Shown here: positions 38,076 to 47,602 of the stretch, piece by piece
Position numbering within the stretch: the stretch's first letter is position 1
Layout of the letters: each line of letters opens with the position of its first letter
NCBI RefSeq assembly: GCF_947499065.1
Contig: NZ_CANMMT010000005.1
Location: 1 to 64,000 of the forward strand
Origin: an uncultured Tenacibaculum sp.
Lineage (GTDB): Bacteria; Bacteroidota; Bacteroidia; Flavobacteriales; Flavobacteriaceae
Direction of reading: 5' to 3'
DNA: 64,000 nucleotides
Made by a program: the position numbers and the translations under genes
Notes under the pieces: generated by a model
Told to the model about the DNA's origin: nothing
Databases searched by the model: none
The model's input: the letters and a program-made list of their open reading frames with translations, nothing else

Positions 38076-38235
38076 GTTTGTTTTATTTTTATAAAAGTAT
38101 CGACATCCTATATCTGCCAAAAATAAAAGGTAACGTAGGGTGTTTTTTGTTTATAAGAGAATAATTATATGTTTATTTTTACGGTCAACGTTTTACGTTG
38201 TTATATGTAAATAATTTATATAAAGATAAAATTGA

Positions 38236-38913
38236 ATGAAAAAGAATATTGCATTAATCTTGATTCTGGCTATGATTTCCAGTTGTAAATCTCAAGAAGA
38301 TTTAAAGAATTTTTATTATCCATTTTCTAGTCAACATGAAACTAAGGTATATAAATATGTTGATAAAAATGATTCTACAAAAATTGAGTATTGGAAAGTA
38401 ACGTCCATTCCTGAAACTAAGGAATTAAAAACAGTTTCTTATGATTCTAATTTCAATATCTATAATAAATTTAATGAAGTTATAACTGAAAAAGGAGCAG
38501 AGTTGACTTCTTATATCGATTTTGAAATGGATAGAGATGGGAATAGAAAAGAAATTAAAGCTAAAATAATTGATAAAGATGTTTATAAATGGAATGGAGA
38601 GAAAGTGTATACTTATTCAGTTAAGTATGTAAATAAATATGGTCGTTTTGAATTTGAAAAGAAAAGAGCAGAAATAGGAATTGAGACTATTACTGTAAGA
38701 GGAAAAGAATATAAAGCTGTTAAATTTAGAGATGATTATATAATTAAAGCACTTGATCATAAGGTTGAGCAAATATTTTATCAATATGCATACTATGTGA
38801 AAAATATTGGAATGATAAAGTATAAAAGAAAAATACCTATTCAACACGAAGTAATTGAATTAGAATTGGTAGAGATTATGACTGAAAAGGAGTTTGAAAA
38901 GTTAAAAGCTTAA
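38236..38913 (+). CDS. Lipoprotein, hypothetical
   Basis: Lipobox AMISSCKSQ. Confidence 0.65.
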   Translation: MKKNIALILILAMISSCKSQEDLKNFYYPFSSQHETKVYKYVDKNDSTKIEYWKVTSIPETKELKTVSYDSNFNIYNKFNEVITEKGAELTSYIDFEMDRDGNRKEIKAKIIDKDVYKWNGEKVYTYSVKYVNKYGRFEFEKKRAEIGIETITVRGKEYKAVKFRDDYIIKALDHKVEQIFYQYAYYVKNIGMIKYKRKIPIQHEVIELELVEIMTEKEFEKLKA

Positions 38914-38930
38914 TATAGATTTTAAACAGC

Positions 38931-39662
38931 ATGGGAATATTTAATTTTTTAAAGTCTAAAAAGAAAGAAGAACCAATAGATATAAATTCCTATTTACTTC
39001 TTAAACTGAAAGAAAGAATTGAAGTGGGAGGACATACTGTAGTGTTTTCAACTGAATATGCAGGCTTAATTGTCAACTCGGAAATAGAGATTGCTACGGC
39101 TGTTATACCTGGCGATTTCCATTCTTCAATTTTACCTTTGTTAACTGTTACTATTCATAAGGATTATTTTCCTGAAGGGATTCAATCTAGTTTAATGGGG
39201 GCTGGTATTACTGCTGAAGAAAAAGTAGAATCTGCTATAGATAATTATATTAGTACAACTTATTCAACGATTATTGATAGTTTTAATGATACGCATTCTG
39301 AGGAGTTTGATTTTACATCAATTCTTAATCATCGAGAAGTTTTATGGCACCCCAAAATGAGTAACGAATTTTTTCAAGGGAATTGGAATGAAACTGAAGA
39401 CCAAACAAGTTTATATTCTATTATAGAAAATGAGGTTAAGAATAATCTTTTGGATAATAAGTTTAATTGGTTGAAATTGTATATATCAAGACAACCTAAT
39501 GGAGAAATCTCAGGAGAATGTCTTTTAAATAATGATGTTTGGGAAAAAGGTTATTATTTGCTTGAAGCTTATGCAAAGACTTGGAAAAATGATTGTGAGT
39601 TCTTAGGTCAGAAGCAATTTATAATGTTTAGAAGATGTGATTTATATGATAAAAATATTTAA
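38931..39662 (+). CDS. DUF6348-like family protein (tentative)
   Basis: LLKLKERIEVGGHTVVFSTEYAGLIVNSEIEIATAVIPG...; assignment from memory of family style. Confidence 0.5.
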   Translation: MGIFNFLKSKKKEEPIDINSYLLLKLKERIEVGGHTVVFSTEYAGLIVNSEIEIATAVIPGDFHSSILPLLTVTIHKDYFPEGIQSSLMGAGITAEEKVESAIDNYISTTYSTIIDSFNDTHSEEFDFTSILNHREVLWHPKMSNEFFQGNWNETEDQTSLYSIIENEVKNNLLDNKFNWLKLYISRQPNGEISGECLLNNDVWEKGYYLLEAYAKTWKNDCEFLGQKQFIMFRRCDLYDKNI

Positions 39663-40040
39663 ATGGAAAGAGTTAAAAAATTAGCAGAAGACACAAGACA
39701 ACAGTTAAAACTTAAATATGATTCTAAATCAATTAAATTTTTAGAAGGTTTTATTGAAAGAGTAAAAAAGAATTTTGGAAAAGAAGAAAGAGAAGGACTA
39801 ATCACATCATGTGGAGCTTTTCTTGGAGAAACTATAATTAAAAATTATGGAGGAGAATGGGGAAAGGATTCTAACGGAGTAACATGTGTAAAGTTTGATA
39901 ATAAAAATGTAGCTTATCCTTTTGCTAAAGTTGAAAAACAATTTGAAAACGGATTAGAAGATTCTGTTTATTCCTTTTTTTCTGTAATTCCATCCGTTTT
40001 TGAAATTAAAAAAAAGAAATGGTGGCGATTTAGTTGGTAA
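39663..40040 (+). CDS. Hypothetical protein, DUF3806-like (tentative)
   Basis: GAFLGETIIKNYGGEWGKDSNGVTCVKFDNKNVAYPFAKVEKQFENG. Confidence 0.5.
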   Translation: MERVKKLAEDTRQQLKLKYDSKSIKFLEGFIERVKKNFGKEEREGLITSCGAFLGETIIKNYGGEWGKDSNGVTCVKFDNKNVAYPFAKVEKQFENGLEDSVYSFFSVIPSVFEIKKKKWWRFSW

Positions 40041-40051
40041 TAAATCTTTAT

Positions 40052-40639
40052 TTAAAATAATATTTTTAATTCTTTATCTAGCCAAGCTTCGTACCAATCT
40101 AGGAATTGAATTCGTTCATTGTTATCAGAATAGGTTTCAGGAAAAATTCCTTGATCGTTACATCTATCATCAACCCATAAATTTCCATGTTCTGCTCCGT
40201 TAACGACTAAATTTATAGAAACACCACAACCAAAATTTGAGATTCGTAAAAGTCCGTTTATCCATTTATTTTCAAAATATTCTTCTTCGTTTTCCGCTGT
40301 TATTTCGATGAAATTCCAAGGGGTAGTATGTAGAAAAGGTTGGGCAAGGTCGATTAAGTCATCTTTTCTTTTATATTCTAAGTCAGAAAATCTTCCATTT
40401 TCTAAAGGTTCAAGTCCATAGTAAGGTCCTGCACCACCATTTCCAATATTTTTTAAGAAGCTTCTATATTCTTTTGGTAGTGTTATTGAATATTCTTTTT
40501 CATAAGCAATTAACTCTTGCTCTGTTTTTCTTTTATTGAGTTTGTATTTATGATTTTCAGAACCAAAAACTTTGTAGTTCTTATCTAATTTCTTTAGTAA
40601 GCTAAGTTTTTCTTTTATTCTTTCAATTTTTTCAATCAT
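40052..40639 (-). CDS. SMI1/KNR4 (SUKH) family protein
   Basis: TEQELIAYEKEYSITLPKEYRSFLKNIGNGGAGPYYGLEPL. Confidence 0.88.
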   Translation of the reverse strand: MIEKIERIKEKLSLLKKLDKNYKVFGSENHKYKLNKRKTEQELIAYEKEYSITLPKEYRSFLKNIGNGGAGPYYGLEPLENGRFSDLEYKRKDDLIDLAQPFLHTTPWNFIEITAENEEEYFENKWINGLLRISNFGCGVSINLVVNGAEHGNLWVDDRCNDQGIFPETYSDNNERIQFLDWYEAWLDKELKILF

Positions 40640-40704
40640 TTAGAAGTGTACTTGTACTTAGTGAAAGTGTTATTTTAAAATGTATATAAAATATTCTTTG
40701 TTAT

Positions 40705-41481
40705 TCAATTAAACTGTTCTGGGTTTACAGAACCTTTAAACGGTTTTGAATATATTATTTTATTATTAGTTTTGATTTTGAGCCTGATTTCTGTTTTGAA
40801 AGAGCCTTGATAATGCGCTTTTTTTATAACAAGTATATCATTTTTTCCTAAATGATAGTCTCCATAACTATTACCACAAAAAGAGTAAAGCCACTTTTCT
40901 ATTGGTTTCCAATTTCCTTGTTTGTTTTTTGCTTCTTGTATTAAAATTATTGCACCATCTTGATGCTCAATTTTAATTGTGTCTTTAGACTTATTTCTTA
41001 TGAAGATAGGGTATGCTTTAACATATTTTCTAGGTCTATTTTTCCATACATCCAATATTGAATCACTTTTGTGTTTATCGATTTCAGAATCATTTTTATT
41101 AAGAAAAACAAGAGAAGGGGGAAAAGAAAATTGTTCTATGTCAATACTCAAATTTTGTGTTATGTCTGGTATGATTTCAATTTCTGTATGTTTGTTATTA
41201 GCCTTTTTAAGGCTTCTAAATTCATAGCTAGGGTTTATGTTTTTTTTAGCAATACGGATTGAATCTTCTTTTGTGCCAATAAATATTAATCGGTTATAAG
41301 GAAGAGAGGTGTTTTTACTATCAAAATACTTTTTAGCAATAGGTAATGAATCAATAATGATTGGGTTTTTCCATTTTTTTGATATTTGTTTCTTTTTCTT
41401 ATTACACGATAGTAAAGTAGCTGAAAGTACTATTAATAAAGATGTCTTTATTAAATACTTATTATAAGGATATAATTTCAT
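40705..41481 (-). CDS. Lipoprotein, hypothetical
   Basis: Lipobox LSATLLSCNKKKKQ. Confidence 0.65.
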   Translation of the reverse strand: MKLYPYNKYLIKTSLLIVLSATLLSCNKKKKQISKKWKNPIIIDSLPIAKKYFDSKNTSLPYNRLIFIGTKEDSIRIAKKNINPSYEFRSLKKANNKHTEIEIIPDITQNLSIDIEQFSFPPSLVFLNKNDSEIDKHKSDSILDVWKNRPRKYVKAYPIFIRNKSKDTIKIEHQDGAIILIQEAKNKQGNWKPIEKWLYSFCGNSYGDYHLGKNDILVIKKAHYQGSFKTEIRLKIKTNNKIIYSKPFKGSVNPEQFN

Positions 41482-41591
41482 AGTTATCGAAAGGTACTAG
41501 AAATATGGTAAAGTATCAAATAAAGTTATTTGTCAACTAGGTTTAGATTCAGTAACCGTAACGTTATAAAAGTTTTATACTGAAGATGTTT

Positions 41592-42185
41592 TTAACCTAT
41601 CCAATGATCTATAACTTTTTTTTGAACCCATTTTTTATCTTTTAATTCATAAAGTTTAATTAGACCACCACCGCAAAGGGGACCACAAATTTGTTCAAAA
41701 TGGATAATAGCCAAGTTATAAGTTTCGTTAAATATAGGCTTAGAAATAGAGGAGAAGCCTCTTTTACAATTGTTTTTCTCAAGCCAATCTAAATAAGCAA
41801 ACTCATTAATTTCAAATGATTTATTAAATTCAATATAATCATTGTTTGTAATGATGTTTTTTTGAGGTGCTATTTCTTTGGTTATTTTGAAGTTATTCAA
41901 TAAGTCAATTTGAAAATTAAGAAAAGTTGTGTCTTTAATTTTTAGATGCTCTTGTAGATATGTTTTGTATTCATTATCAATTAAGTCCAAGCTCCATGTA
42001 GATTGTTCCATTAATGAATTTACTGAAAGAAAACTTTTATCTTTTAATGAACTTTCCTTTTGAAGTAATTGAGTTATAAACTCTAGTGACATTTTTTTAT
42101 CAAAATTTTTGTTTTTTACACTAGTAGAGCATGACAAAAAAAGAGTCGAAAAAAGAAGTAATATGTATTTAGTGTATTTTTTCAA
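41592..42185 (-). CDS. Lipoprotein, hypothetical
   Basis: Lipobox TLFLSCSTS. Confidence 0.65.
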   Translation of the reverse strand: MKKYTKYILLLFSTLFLSCSTSVKNKNFDKKMSLEFITQLLQKESSLKDKSFLSVNSLMEQSTWSLDLIDNEYKTYLQEHLKIKDTTFLNFQIDLLNNFKITKEIAPQKNIITNNDYIEFNKSFEINEFAYLDWLEKNNCKRGFSSISKPIFNETYNLAIIHFEQICGPLCGGGLIKLYELKDKKWVQKKVIDHWIG

Positions 42186-42219
42186 ATTATAATAAGAACG
42201 TTAAGAATAAGATTTTGTT

Positions 42220-42744
42220 TTATTTAAATGTTAGTTTGTTTTTTAAATTCAAACTCTTAAAAAAACTTTCTTGTCTTTCATAAGTATAACCGTTTGCAAT
42301 CATATTCAGTTTATATTGTGTGGTTTCTATTTCGAGTTTCAAATGATTTATTTGATATTCATGTAATCGATAGATTCGAAAATATCGAGCATATGCCATT
42401 GGAATCCCTAGTTTTAATAATATCCACATTGGAGAAAATCGAATTGGTTTTATGATTTCTTTTCCACGAATAAGGTTAATTTTTAGCAATTCTTTTTCAT
42501 GAATTGGTATTGCGTTTAGTTTATTAGAAAAATTTAAATAAACTAATATTCCTTTTTCAAAAGCAGCTATATTACATCTAGAATCAATTTTTATCGAAGA
42601 ATTTACGGATGTTTTGTTTTCGATTTTTTTAAGAATTAATGAACCAGAACCAATAGGTGTAAGTTTTTTTAGACTTATCTTTTTAGGGCTTCCAATTAAT
42701 CGATTAAGTTTAGATGGACTTATTTCATTCTCTTCTAGAATCAC
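42220..42744 (-). CDS. Hypothetical protein
   Basis: 174-aa ORF. Confidence 0.55.
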   Translation of the reverse strand: MILEENEISPSKLNRLIGSPKKISLKKLTPIGSGSLILKKIENKTSVNSSIKIDSRCNIAAFEKGILVYLNFSNKLNAIPIHEKELLKINLIRGKEIIKPIRFSPMWILLKLGIPMAYARYFRIYRLHEYQINHLKLEIETTQYKLNMIANGYTYERQESFFKSLNLKNKLTFK

Positions 42745-42807
42745 TATGAAAATATGATTTTGTTATAAGCGAAAAGTACTAGAAATATAGTAAAGTATCA
42801 AAATAAA

Positions 42808-42836
42808 AAAGGCTTAAGAAAACTCTTAAACCTTAA
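42808..42836 (-). terminator. Terminator of the SDR gene
   Basis: aaggcttaagaaaactcttaaacctt hairpin. Confidence 0.55.
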
Positions 42837-42841
42837 CTGTT

Positions 42842-43738
42842 TTAAAATTCATAATTAACACCTGTTGTTTCTACACTATATTCCCATAGTTTTTTTGCTA
42901 AGGTTTCATCAAATACTATTTCTTTTAATTTTATTGGCTTTGGATTTCCTCTAATAAACCATCTAGGGCCAAAATAAGTTTGTCCTTTGGTGTTTTCATC
43001 TGTTGCACCCATTAAGGCAGGTAAAGCTCCCATTTTAACCGATTGTGCCATGGTTTTATGAAAGAGTCCTTTTGCTCTTCCTTTTTGTCCTTTGGTTGCT
43101 GAAAGTCCTGGATGTGCACCTACCGAAATTGCTGAATAATTATGTGTTTTGAATAATTTATCGAGACTTACCATAAAAAGTAAATTGGCTAATTTACTTA
43201 CTCCATAACATTTAGTTCTTTCATATGTTCGCTTTTCGTAGTTGATGTCATCAAAATCGAGATTTGCAAAAAGATATGCTCCACTAGACATTGTTACAAC
43301 TCGTGCATTTGGTGTTTTCTTAATTTGTGGTAATAACAATCCAACCAAGGCAAAATGTCCTAAGTGATTTGTGGCCATATGCATTTCAACACCATCTTTA
43401 GTAAGTTGATGTTTTTCTAGACTTACGACTCCTGCATTATTAATCAGTATGTCTAAACGATTGTGTTTTTTAGTAAATTCTTTGGTGAACTCCTTTACCG
43501 AATTAATATCGGTTAAATCCAAACGAATAACATCTGCATCAATTTTTTTGTTCAGTGTTTTTTCTATTTGGTTTATTGCTGTAAATCCTTTGTCAATAGT
43601 TCTACAAGCTATTATAATTGTTGCGTTTTTTCGTGCTAACTCTAAGCTTATTTGATACCCTAACCCTGTATTACCTCCAGTTATAATCGCTACTTTATTA
43701 CTAAGGTTTGGTATGTTGTTTTCGTCCCATTTTGCCAT
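42842..43738 (-). CDS. Short-chain dehydrogenase/reductase (retinol dehydrogenase-like)
   Basis: VAIITGGNTGLGYQISLELARKNATIIIACR, DILINNAGV, YGVSKLANLLF. Confidence 0.92.
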   Translation of the reverse strand: MAKWDENNIPNLSNKVAIITGGNTGLGYQISLELARKNATIIIACRTIDKGFTAINQIEKTLNKKIDADVIRLDLTDINSVKEFTKEFTKKHNRLDILINNAGVVSLEKHQLTKDGVEMHMATNHLGHFALVGLLLPQIKKTPNARVVTMSSGAYLFANLDFDDINYEKRTYERTKCYGVSKLANLLFMVSLDKLFKTHNYSAISVGAHPGLSATKGQKGRAKGLFHKTMAQSVKMGALPALMGATDENTKGQTYFGPRWFIRGNPKPIKLKEIVFDETLAKKLWEYSVETTGVNYEF

Positions 43739-43797
43739 AATTTCTTTTTTACGTTCCGTAAATTCAATGCAAAATTGTGACTAATAAGTTTTTCAAA

Positions 43798-43815
43798 TCT
43801 GAAATTAATTTCAGA
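43798..43815. promoter_or_regulatory. 18-bp perfect palindrome between a Crp/Fnr regulator and an SDR gene
   Basis: TCTGAAATTAATTTCAGA, identical to its reverse complement. Confidence 0.55.
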
Positions 43816-43817
43816 AA

Positions 43818-44363
43818 TTAAAGTTTGTGTTTTAGTTTGCTAAGCCATTGTGGTGTAATTCCGAGGAAATTTGCAATGTATTTTGAGGGTACTTGTTGTA
43901 CAACTTGTGGCAAGTTTTGATGTAGGTGTTTTAGCATTTCTTCACTAGTCAAACTAATTAACATGGCTCTTAATTCGTTTTTATCTAATAAACTCATGAT
44001 TCCATAGTTTTGAAAAACTTCTGCTAATTCTGAGCTAGCTCTAAATTCCGTAATTGTTTCTTTTGTAAGCTCTATTAATTCGGTGTTGGTAAAAGTAGCA
44101 AGTCGGTATTTAGAAGGTGTATTATAAGTAAATGATTGAGCTACTGTTGCTATAGGATGATAGTTGGGGATGAAAAAATTGATAGCTCTTTCTTCTCCTG
44201 TTGTTGGATGTACATGGTACAATACTGCACCTCCTTTTTTAACTAAAAATAACTTTTGTGCTATTTCATTAAATTCTATTAATGTTTTATGGCTTTGTAA
44301 TTTAATTGGTGTTCCAATTTTTTCAAGCTCTAGAAATAGTGTATTGATTGTATTATTGTCCAT
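43818..44363 (-). CDS. Crp/Fnr family transcriptional regulator
   Basis: IEFNEIAQKLFLVKKGGAVLYHVHPTTGEERAINFFIP...VPSKYIANFLGITPQWLSKLKHKL. Confidence 0.85.
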   Translation of the reverse strand: MDNNTINTLFLELEKIGTPIKLQSHKTLIEFNEIAQKLFLVKKGGAVLYHVHPTTGEERAINFFIPNYHPIATVAQSFTYNTPSKYRLATFTNTELIELTKETITEFRASSELAEVFQNYGIMSLLDKNELRAMLISLTSEEMLKHLHQNLPQVVQQVPSKYIANFLGITPQWLSKLKHKL

Positions 44364-44383
44364 GCTTTTGAAAGATAGTGGAA

Positions 44384-45112
44384 TTATTGCGAGGAATAAA
44401 ATAGTTTTTCCTGCTCTATCATTTGAATTACAATTGAGATCTTTTCAGAGTATTTCTTGTTAATTTCATCAATTCTGAAGAATTCTTTTTCTAGATATTC
44501 AATCAATCCTTTTTGATTAACTATGAACTCACTAAATTCTTTGTGATAGATTTTATCTCCAACTTTTAACCCTTTATTCATTAAATCTGTTCCATTTCTG
44601 TAAAAGAAATAAATAAAGTTCTTTAAAGTGTTTTCGTTTTTTGCTATTTCCCATTGGTTTAACAAATACTGAGGTGTAAAGAAGAATGAATAACATTCTA
44701 AGTCAGAACTACTAATTTCAGAATAGGGTGCATTTACAAAACTGTTCCAGTCGGCTAAAATGAAATTATTAATAGCATCAATTTCATTTTGTTCCCAAGT
44801 TTCCCATTCTATGCTCTCTAGTTTAATGGTAATTTCACACAAATCAATTAAACCTTTACCTTTTTTTTGATTATGAACTTCAAGAACTCTTGGTAAAAAA
44901 TGTTTGTAATGTTCTACACTTCCCCAAGTATAAGTGGCTTTTCCGTGATAATATGAGAAATCATCTTCTTCTAGGTCTCTTAATTTTTTAGAAGCTAGTT
45001 TTTTAACATGAACTTCTTTAATACAACCACAATCACAATAATACATATCAGAAGTGGTATATTTTGAAAATACCTTATATAGATTTTCTATGGCTTCTTT
45101 TATATCGATCAT
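44384..45112 (-). CDS. Hypothetical protein with N-terminal Cys-rich motif (CDCGC)
   Basis: 242-aa ORF; YYCDCGCIKEVH near the N-terminus. Confidence 0.6.
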   Translation of the reverse strand: MIDIKEAIENLYKVFSKYTTSDMYYCDCGCIKEVHVKKLASKKLRDLEEDDFSYYHGKATYTWGSVEHYKHFLPRVLEVHNQKKGKGLIDLCEITIKLESIEWETWEQNEIDAINNFILADWNSFVNAPYSEISSSDLECYSFFFTPQYLLNQWEIAKNENTLKNFIYFFYRNGTDLMNKGLKVGDKIYHKEFSEFIVNQKGLIEYLEKEFFRIDEINKKYSEKISIVIQMIEQEKLFYSSQ

Positions 45113-45138
45113 TTGAATAGGGGAGTATTACTAGAATC

Positions 45139-46089
45139 TTACTTTCCTAAATTTTTAACTTGTATAATTTGTGCCGCAATACTTACAGCAATTTCTTCAG
45201 GTGTTTCACTTTTGATTGAAATACCAATAGGAGCGTGGACAGTATTTAGTTCTTCTTGTGTAAATCCTTCCTGTAATAACACATCCCACATTGTTTTTAG
45301 TTTGGCTTTACTTCCTAAAACTCCCATAAACTTATAGTTGTTTTTTAAAAGTTTACTCAATACTAATTTATCATCTGTGTATTTATTCGTCATAATAGCT
45401 ACGTAGCTAGAATTACCTTTAATAATGTAATCACTAACATTGTTGTAGTCTATTATTAGTTTTTGATGTGCAAATTTGTTGTTTTCTAAAGTGTTGAGGT
45501 TTTCTCTGTTGTCAAATATAACAACATGGAAGCCTAGTTTTATAAATAGTTCTGAAACGGCTACTCCTACATGACCTCCTCCTACAATATATAAGGTTTC
45601 TTTAAAACCTATGTGTTCTTTAAAATACCAATCGTTATTAGTGTTGATTTGATATTCGAATTGATTCTCAATGGTTTCTTTTGTAAATGTGAAAGAGTTA
45701 GGCGTTAATTGCAAACTTCCTTTTTCTCCATTTTGTAAACAAATAAGTAGTTCTTGAATTGTAGTTATGTGCTCATTATGTAAACAGTGAAATGCAACTG
45801 TTTGCTCTCCTGAACAAATCATTCCAGATCCATCTTTGATGTTTCCTTTATGTATTTGTTTTTTTATAAAAGTAGGGGAGTGTTCTTTTTGAAGTAACTC
45901 CTGAGCTTCTTCTACCAAAGAGAATTCCATAACACCTCCACCTACTGAACCATAGATGAATTTGTTTTGGGTAACTAGCATTTTAAACCCTTTTCTACCT
46001 GGTGAACTCCCAAAATTTTCTATGACTGTTAAGACATATAGCTTTTGATTGTTTTGTAGTTGTTCTAATACGTGTTTCCAGAATTCCAC
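45139..46089 (-). CDS. xdhC: XdhC family protein (xanthine dehydrogenase accessory)
   Basis: GSSPGRKGFKMLV, GSVGGGVMEFSLV, LYIVGGGHVGVAVSELFIKLGFHVVIFDNR, MGVLGSKAK, APIGISIKSETPEEIAVSIAAQII. Confidence 0.9.
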   Translation of the reverse strand: MEFWKHVLEQLQNNQKLYVLTVIENFGSSPGRKGFKMLVTQNKFIYGSVGGGVMEFSLVEEAQELLQKEHSPTFIKKQIHKGNIKDGSGMICSGEQTVAFHCLHNEHITTIQELLICLQNGEKGSLQLTPNSFTFTKETIENQFEYQINTNNDWYFKEHIGFKETLYIVGGGHVGVAVSELFIKLGFHVVIFDNRENLNTLENNKFAHQKLIIDYNNVSDYIIKGNSSYVAIMTNKYTDDKLVLSKLLKNNYKFMGVLGSKAKLKTMWDVLLQEGFTQEELNTVHAPIGISIKSETPEEIAVSIAAQIIQVKNLGK

Positions 46090-46105
46090 TTTGTATATTG
46101 ATAGT

Positions 46106-46600
46106 TTAATTAAAAATGGTTTCGCTTAAGGCATAGTATATTGCCATTAATGCCGAAAATATAGCACTTGCCATAAATCGCCAATCTAAACGAATTTTGT
46201 TTTGAATCAAATAATTAGCAATAAAAGATATTGGTATGTTTGCTAAAAACGACCAACATGCTATGATTAGCAATTGACTATTTACCAAATCATAATTTCC
46301 TGTAAATAATTTAATAAAAGCTAAATGTCTGAAAATCCATAATGGATTAAAATAAGCTATTGCTAAACCTGTTTTTGCTAATGTTTTTTTTATTCCTGAA
46401 TATGCCGCTGTTTTTTTATCTATCCAAGCAAAATAATTAGGGATTTCAAACGCATAAATAGTGGCTCCTACTAAAACTATTCCGAGTAATCTGTATATAG
46501 AAAACTCGTTTAATAATAAAGCTGCAATGGTATCTCCTGCACTATAAATAATAGCGCCTCTTATGATATTATGTTTGGTATATTGTAATTTGATAGCGAT
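46106..46600 (-). CDS. Multi-spanning membrane protein ORF lacking a canonical start codon (upstream boundary uncertain)
   Basis: Hand translation: the frame is open from ~46636 to the stop at 46106 and reads ...IAIKLQYTKHNIIRGAIIYSAGDTIAALLLNEFSIYRLLGIVLVGATIYAFEIPNYFAWIDKKTAAYSGIKKTLAKTGLAIAYFNPLWIFRHLAFIKLFTGNYDLVNSQLLIIACWSF...; no in-frame ATG/GTG/TTG upstream of 46288. Confidence 0.55.
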   Translation of the reverse strand: MAIKLQYTKHNIIRGAIIYSAGDTIAALLLNEFSIYRLLGIVLVGATIYAFEIPNYFAWIDKKTAAYSGIKKTLAKTGLAIAYFNPLWIFRHLAFIKLFTGNYDLVNSQLLIIACWSFLANIPISFIANYLIQNKIRLDWRFMASAIFSALMAIYYALSETIFN

Positions 46601-47559
46601 TAGTTTGAAATGATGTCTCCTTTTACTGGAGAATAGTTAGACTTTTCGTTTCCGTTAACGTTTACTTTGTCAAAGAAACATTTTACTCCATCGGCTCCAT
46701 TGATATCCTCGATATTTTGTACATGAAAATGTAATTGTGGATAATAGGAAGCTCCTGAATTTCCTATTTGTGCTAAGGTTTGTCCTTTAGTAACCTTATC
46801 ACCGACTTTTACTTTGATCGATTGGTTCTTTAGGTGCCCAAAAAATAGAAACTCATTATTTTTTGTTTTTAAGATAACCGTATTTCCTGAATAATAATAA
46901 CGATTGATATGTCCTGGAATGTTATCTTTTACTCCATTGATAACCGATACTATTTCTCCTTCAACTGGAGCAATAACTTCTTTACCAAATGAAAAGTGGT
47001 TTTCGTTTTGACGTCTATTACCTGTGTATCGTTTACTGTCTTTATTTAATAAAACAAAGTCGAAAGCATTTTTTTGGTAGTTTATGGTCTGGTGATTATT
47101 TTGCTTTTTAGTATCACCTCCTTGCATAACCCACCATTTTCCTTCTTTAAAAGGCAGTGTTATTTTTGAAATGTTTTTTTCTAAAACTGGATTGTCTCTG
47201 TATAAAAAAGCATCTAGTTTATTTAAAATTTGTTCACTTGGATAAATTTTAAATCGTTGATTTCCTTTTTCAAATTTTACATTAAAGCGTACTGCTGCTT
47301 GTGAAACTTCAATAAAGTTAAAATACTTAATCTTACCATATTTGGTTTGAAACTCTGATAAGATTGAGTTCCATTTTTCTTTTGAAACTTTTTTTTGAAA
47401 AGGAGCTGTAAATCGGTTATAAATTTTACCGTATAATTCTTTGTTGTAGTTTTCTTCAAAGTAAAACATAAACTGACCTGCGATGGCTTTTTTACTTTGT
47501 GAATAGGTGTGTAAACTAAAAACTAAAAGGGTTAGTAGTAAGGTTAGTTTGTTTTTCAT
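46600..47559 (-). CDS. M23 (LytM-like) family peptidoglycan peptidase
   Basis: APVEGEIVSVINGV...GNTVILKTKNNEFLFFGHL...VGDKVTKGQTLAQIGNSGASYYPQLHFHVQN; signal peptide. Confidence 0.92.
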   Translation of the reverse strand: MKNKLTLLLTLLVFSLHTYSQSKKAIAGQFMFYFEENYNKELYGKIYNRFTAPFQKKVSKEKWNSILSEFQTKYGKIKYFNFIEVSQAAVRFNVKFEKGNQRFKIYPSEQILNKLDAFLYRDNPVLEKNISKITLPFKEGKWWVMQGGDTKKQNNHQTINYQKNAFDFVLLNKDSKRYTGNRRQNENHFSFGKEVIAPVEGEIVSVINGVKDNIPGHINRYYYSGNTVILKTKNNEFLFFGHLKNQSIKVKVGDKVTKGQTLAQIGNSGASYYPQLHFHVQNIEDINGADGVKCFFDKVNVNGNEKSNYSPVKGDIISN

Positions 47560-47602
47560 GACAATTGATTTTTGAGTGTTCTTATTTAATAGCTTTTTTG
47601 GA

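Noticed and set aside
38186-38200. Short inverted repeat CAACGT-TTT-ACGTTG upstream of the 38236 lipoprotein gene
   Set aside because: Six-bp arms only and no adjacent regulator; not distinguishable from chance.
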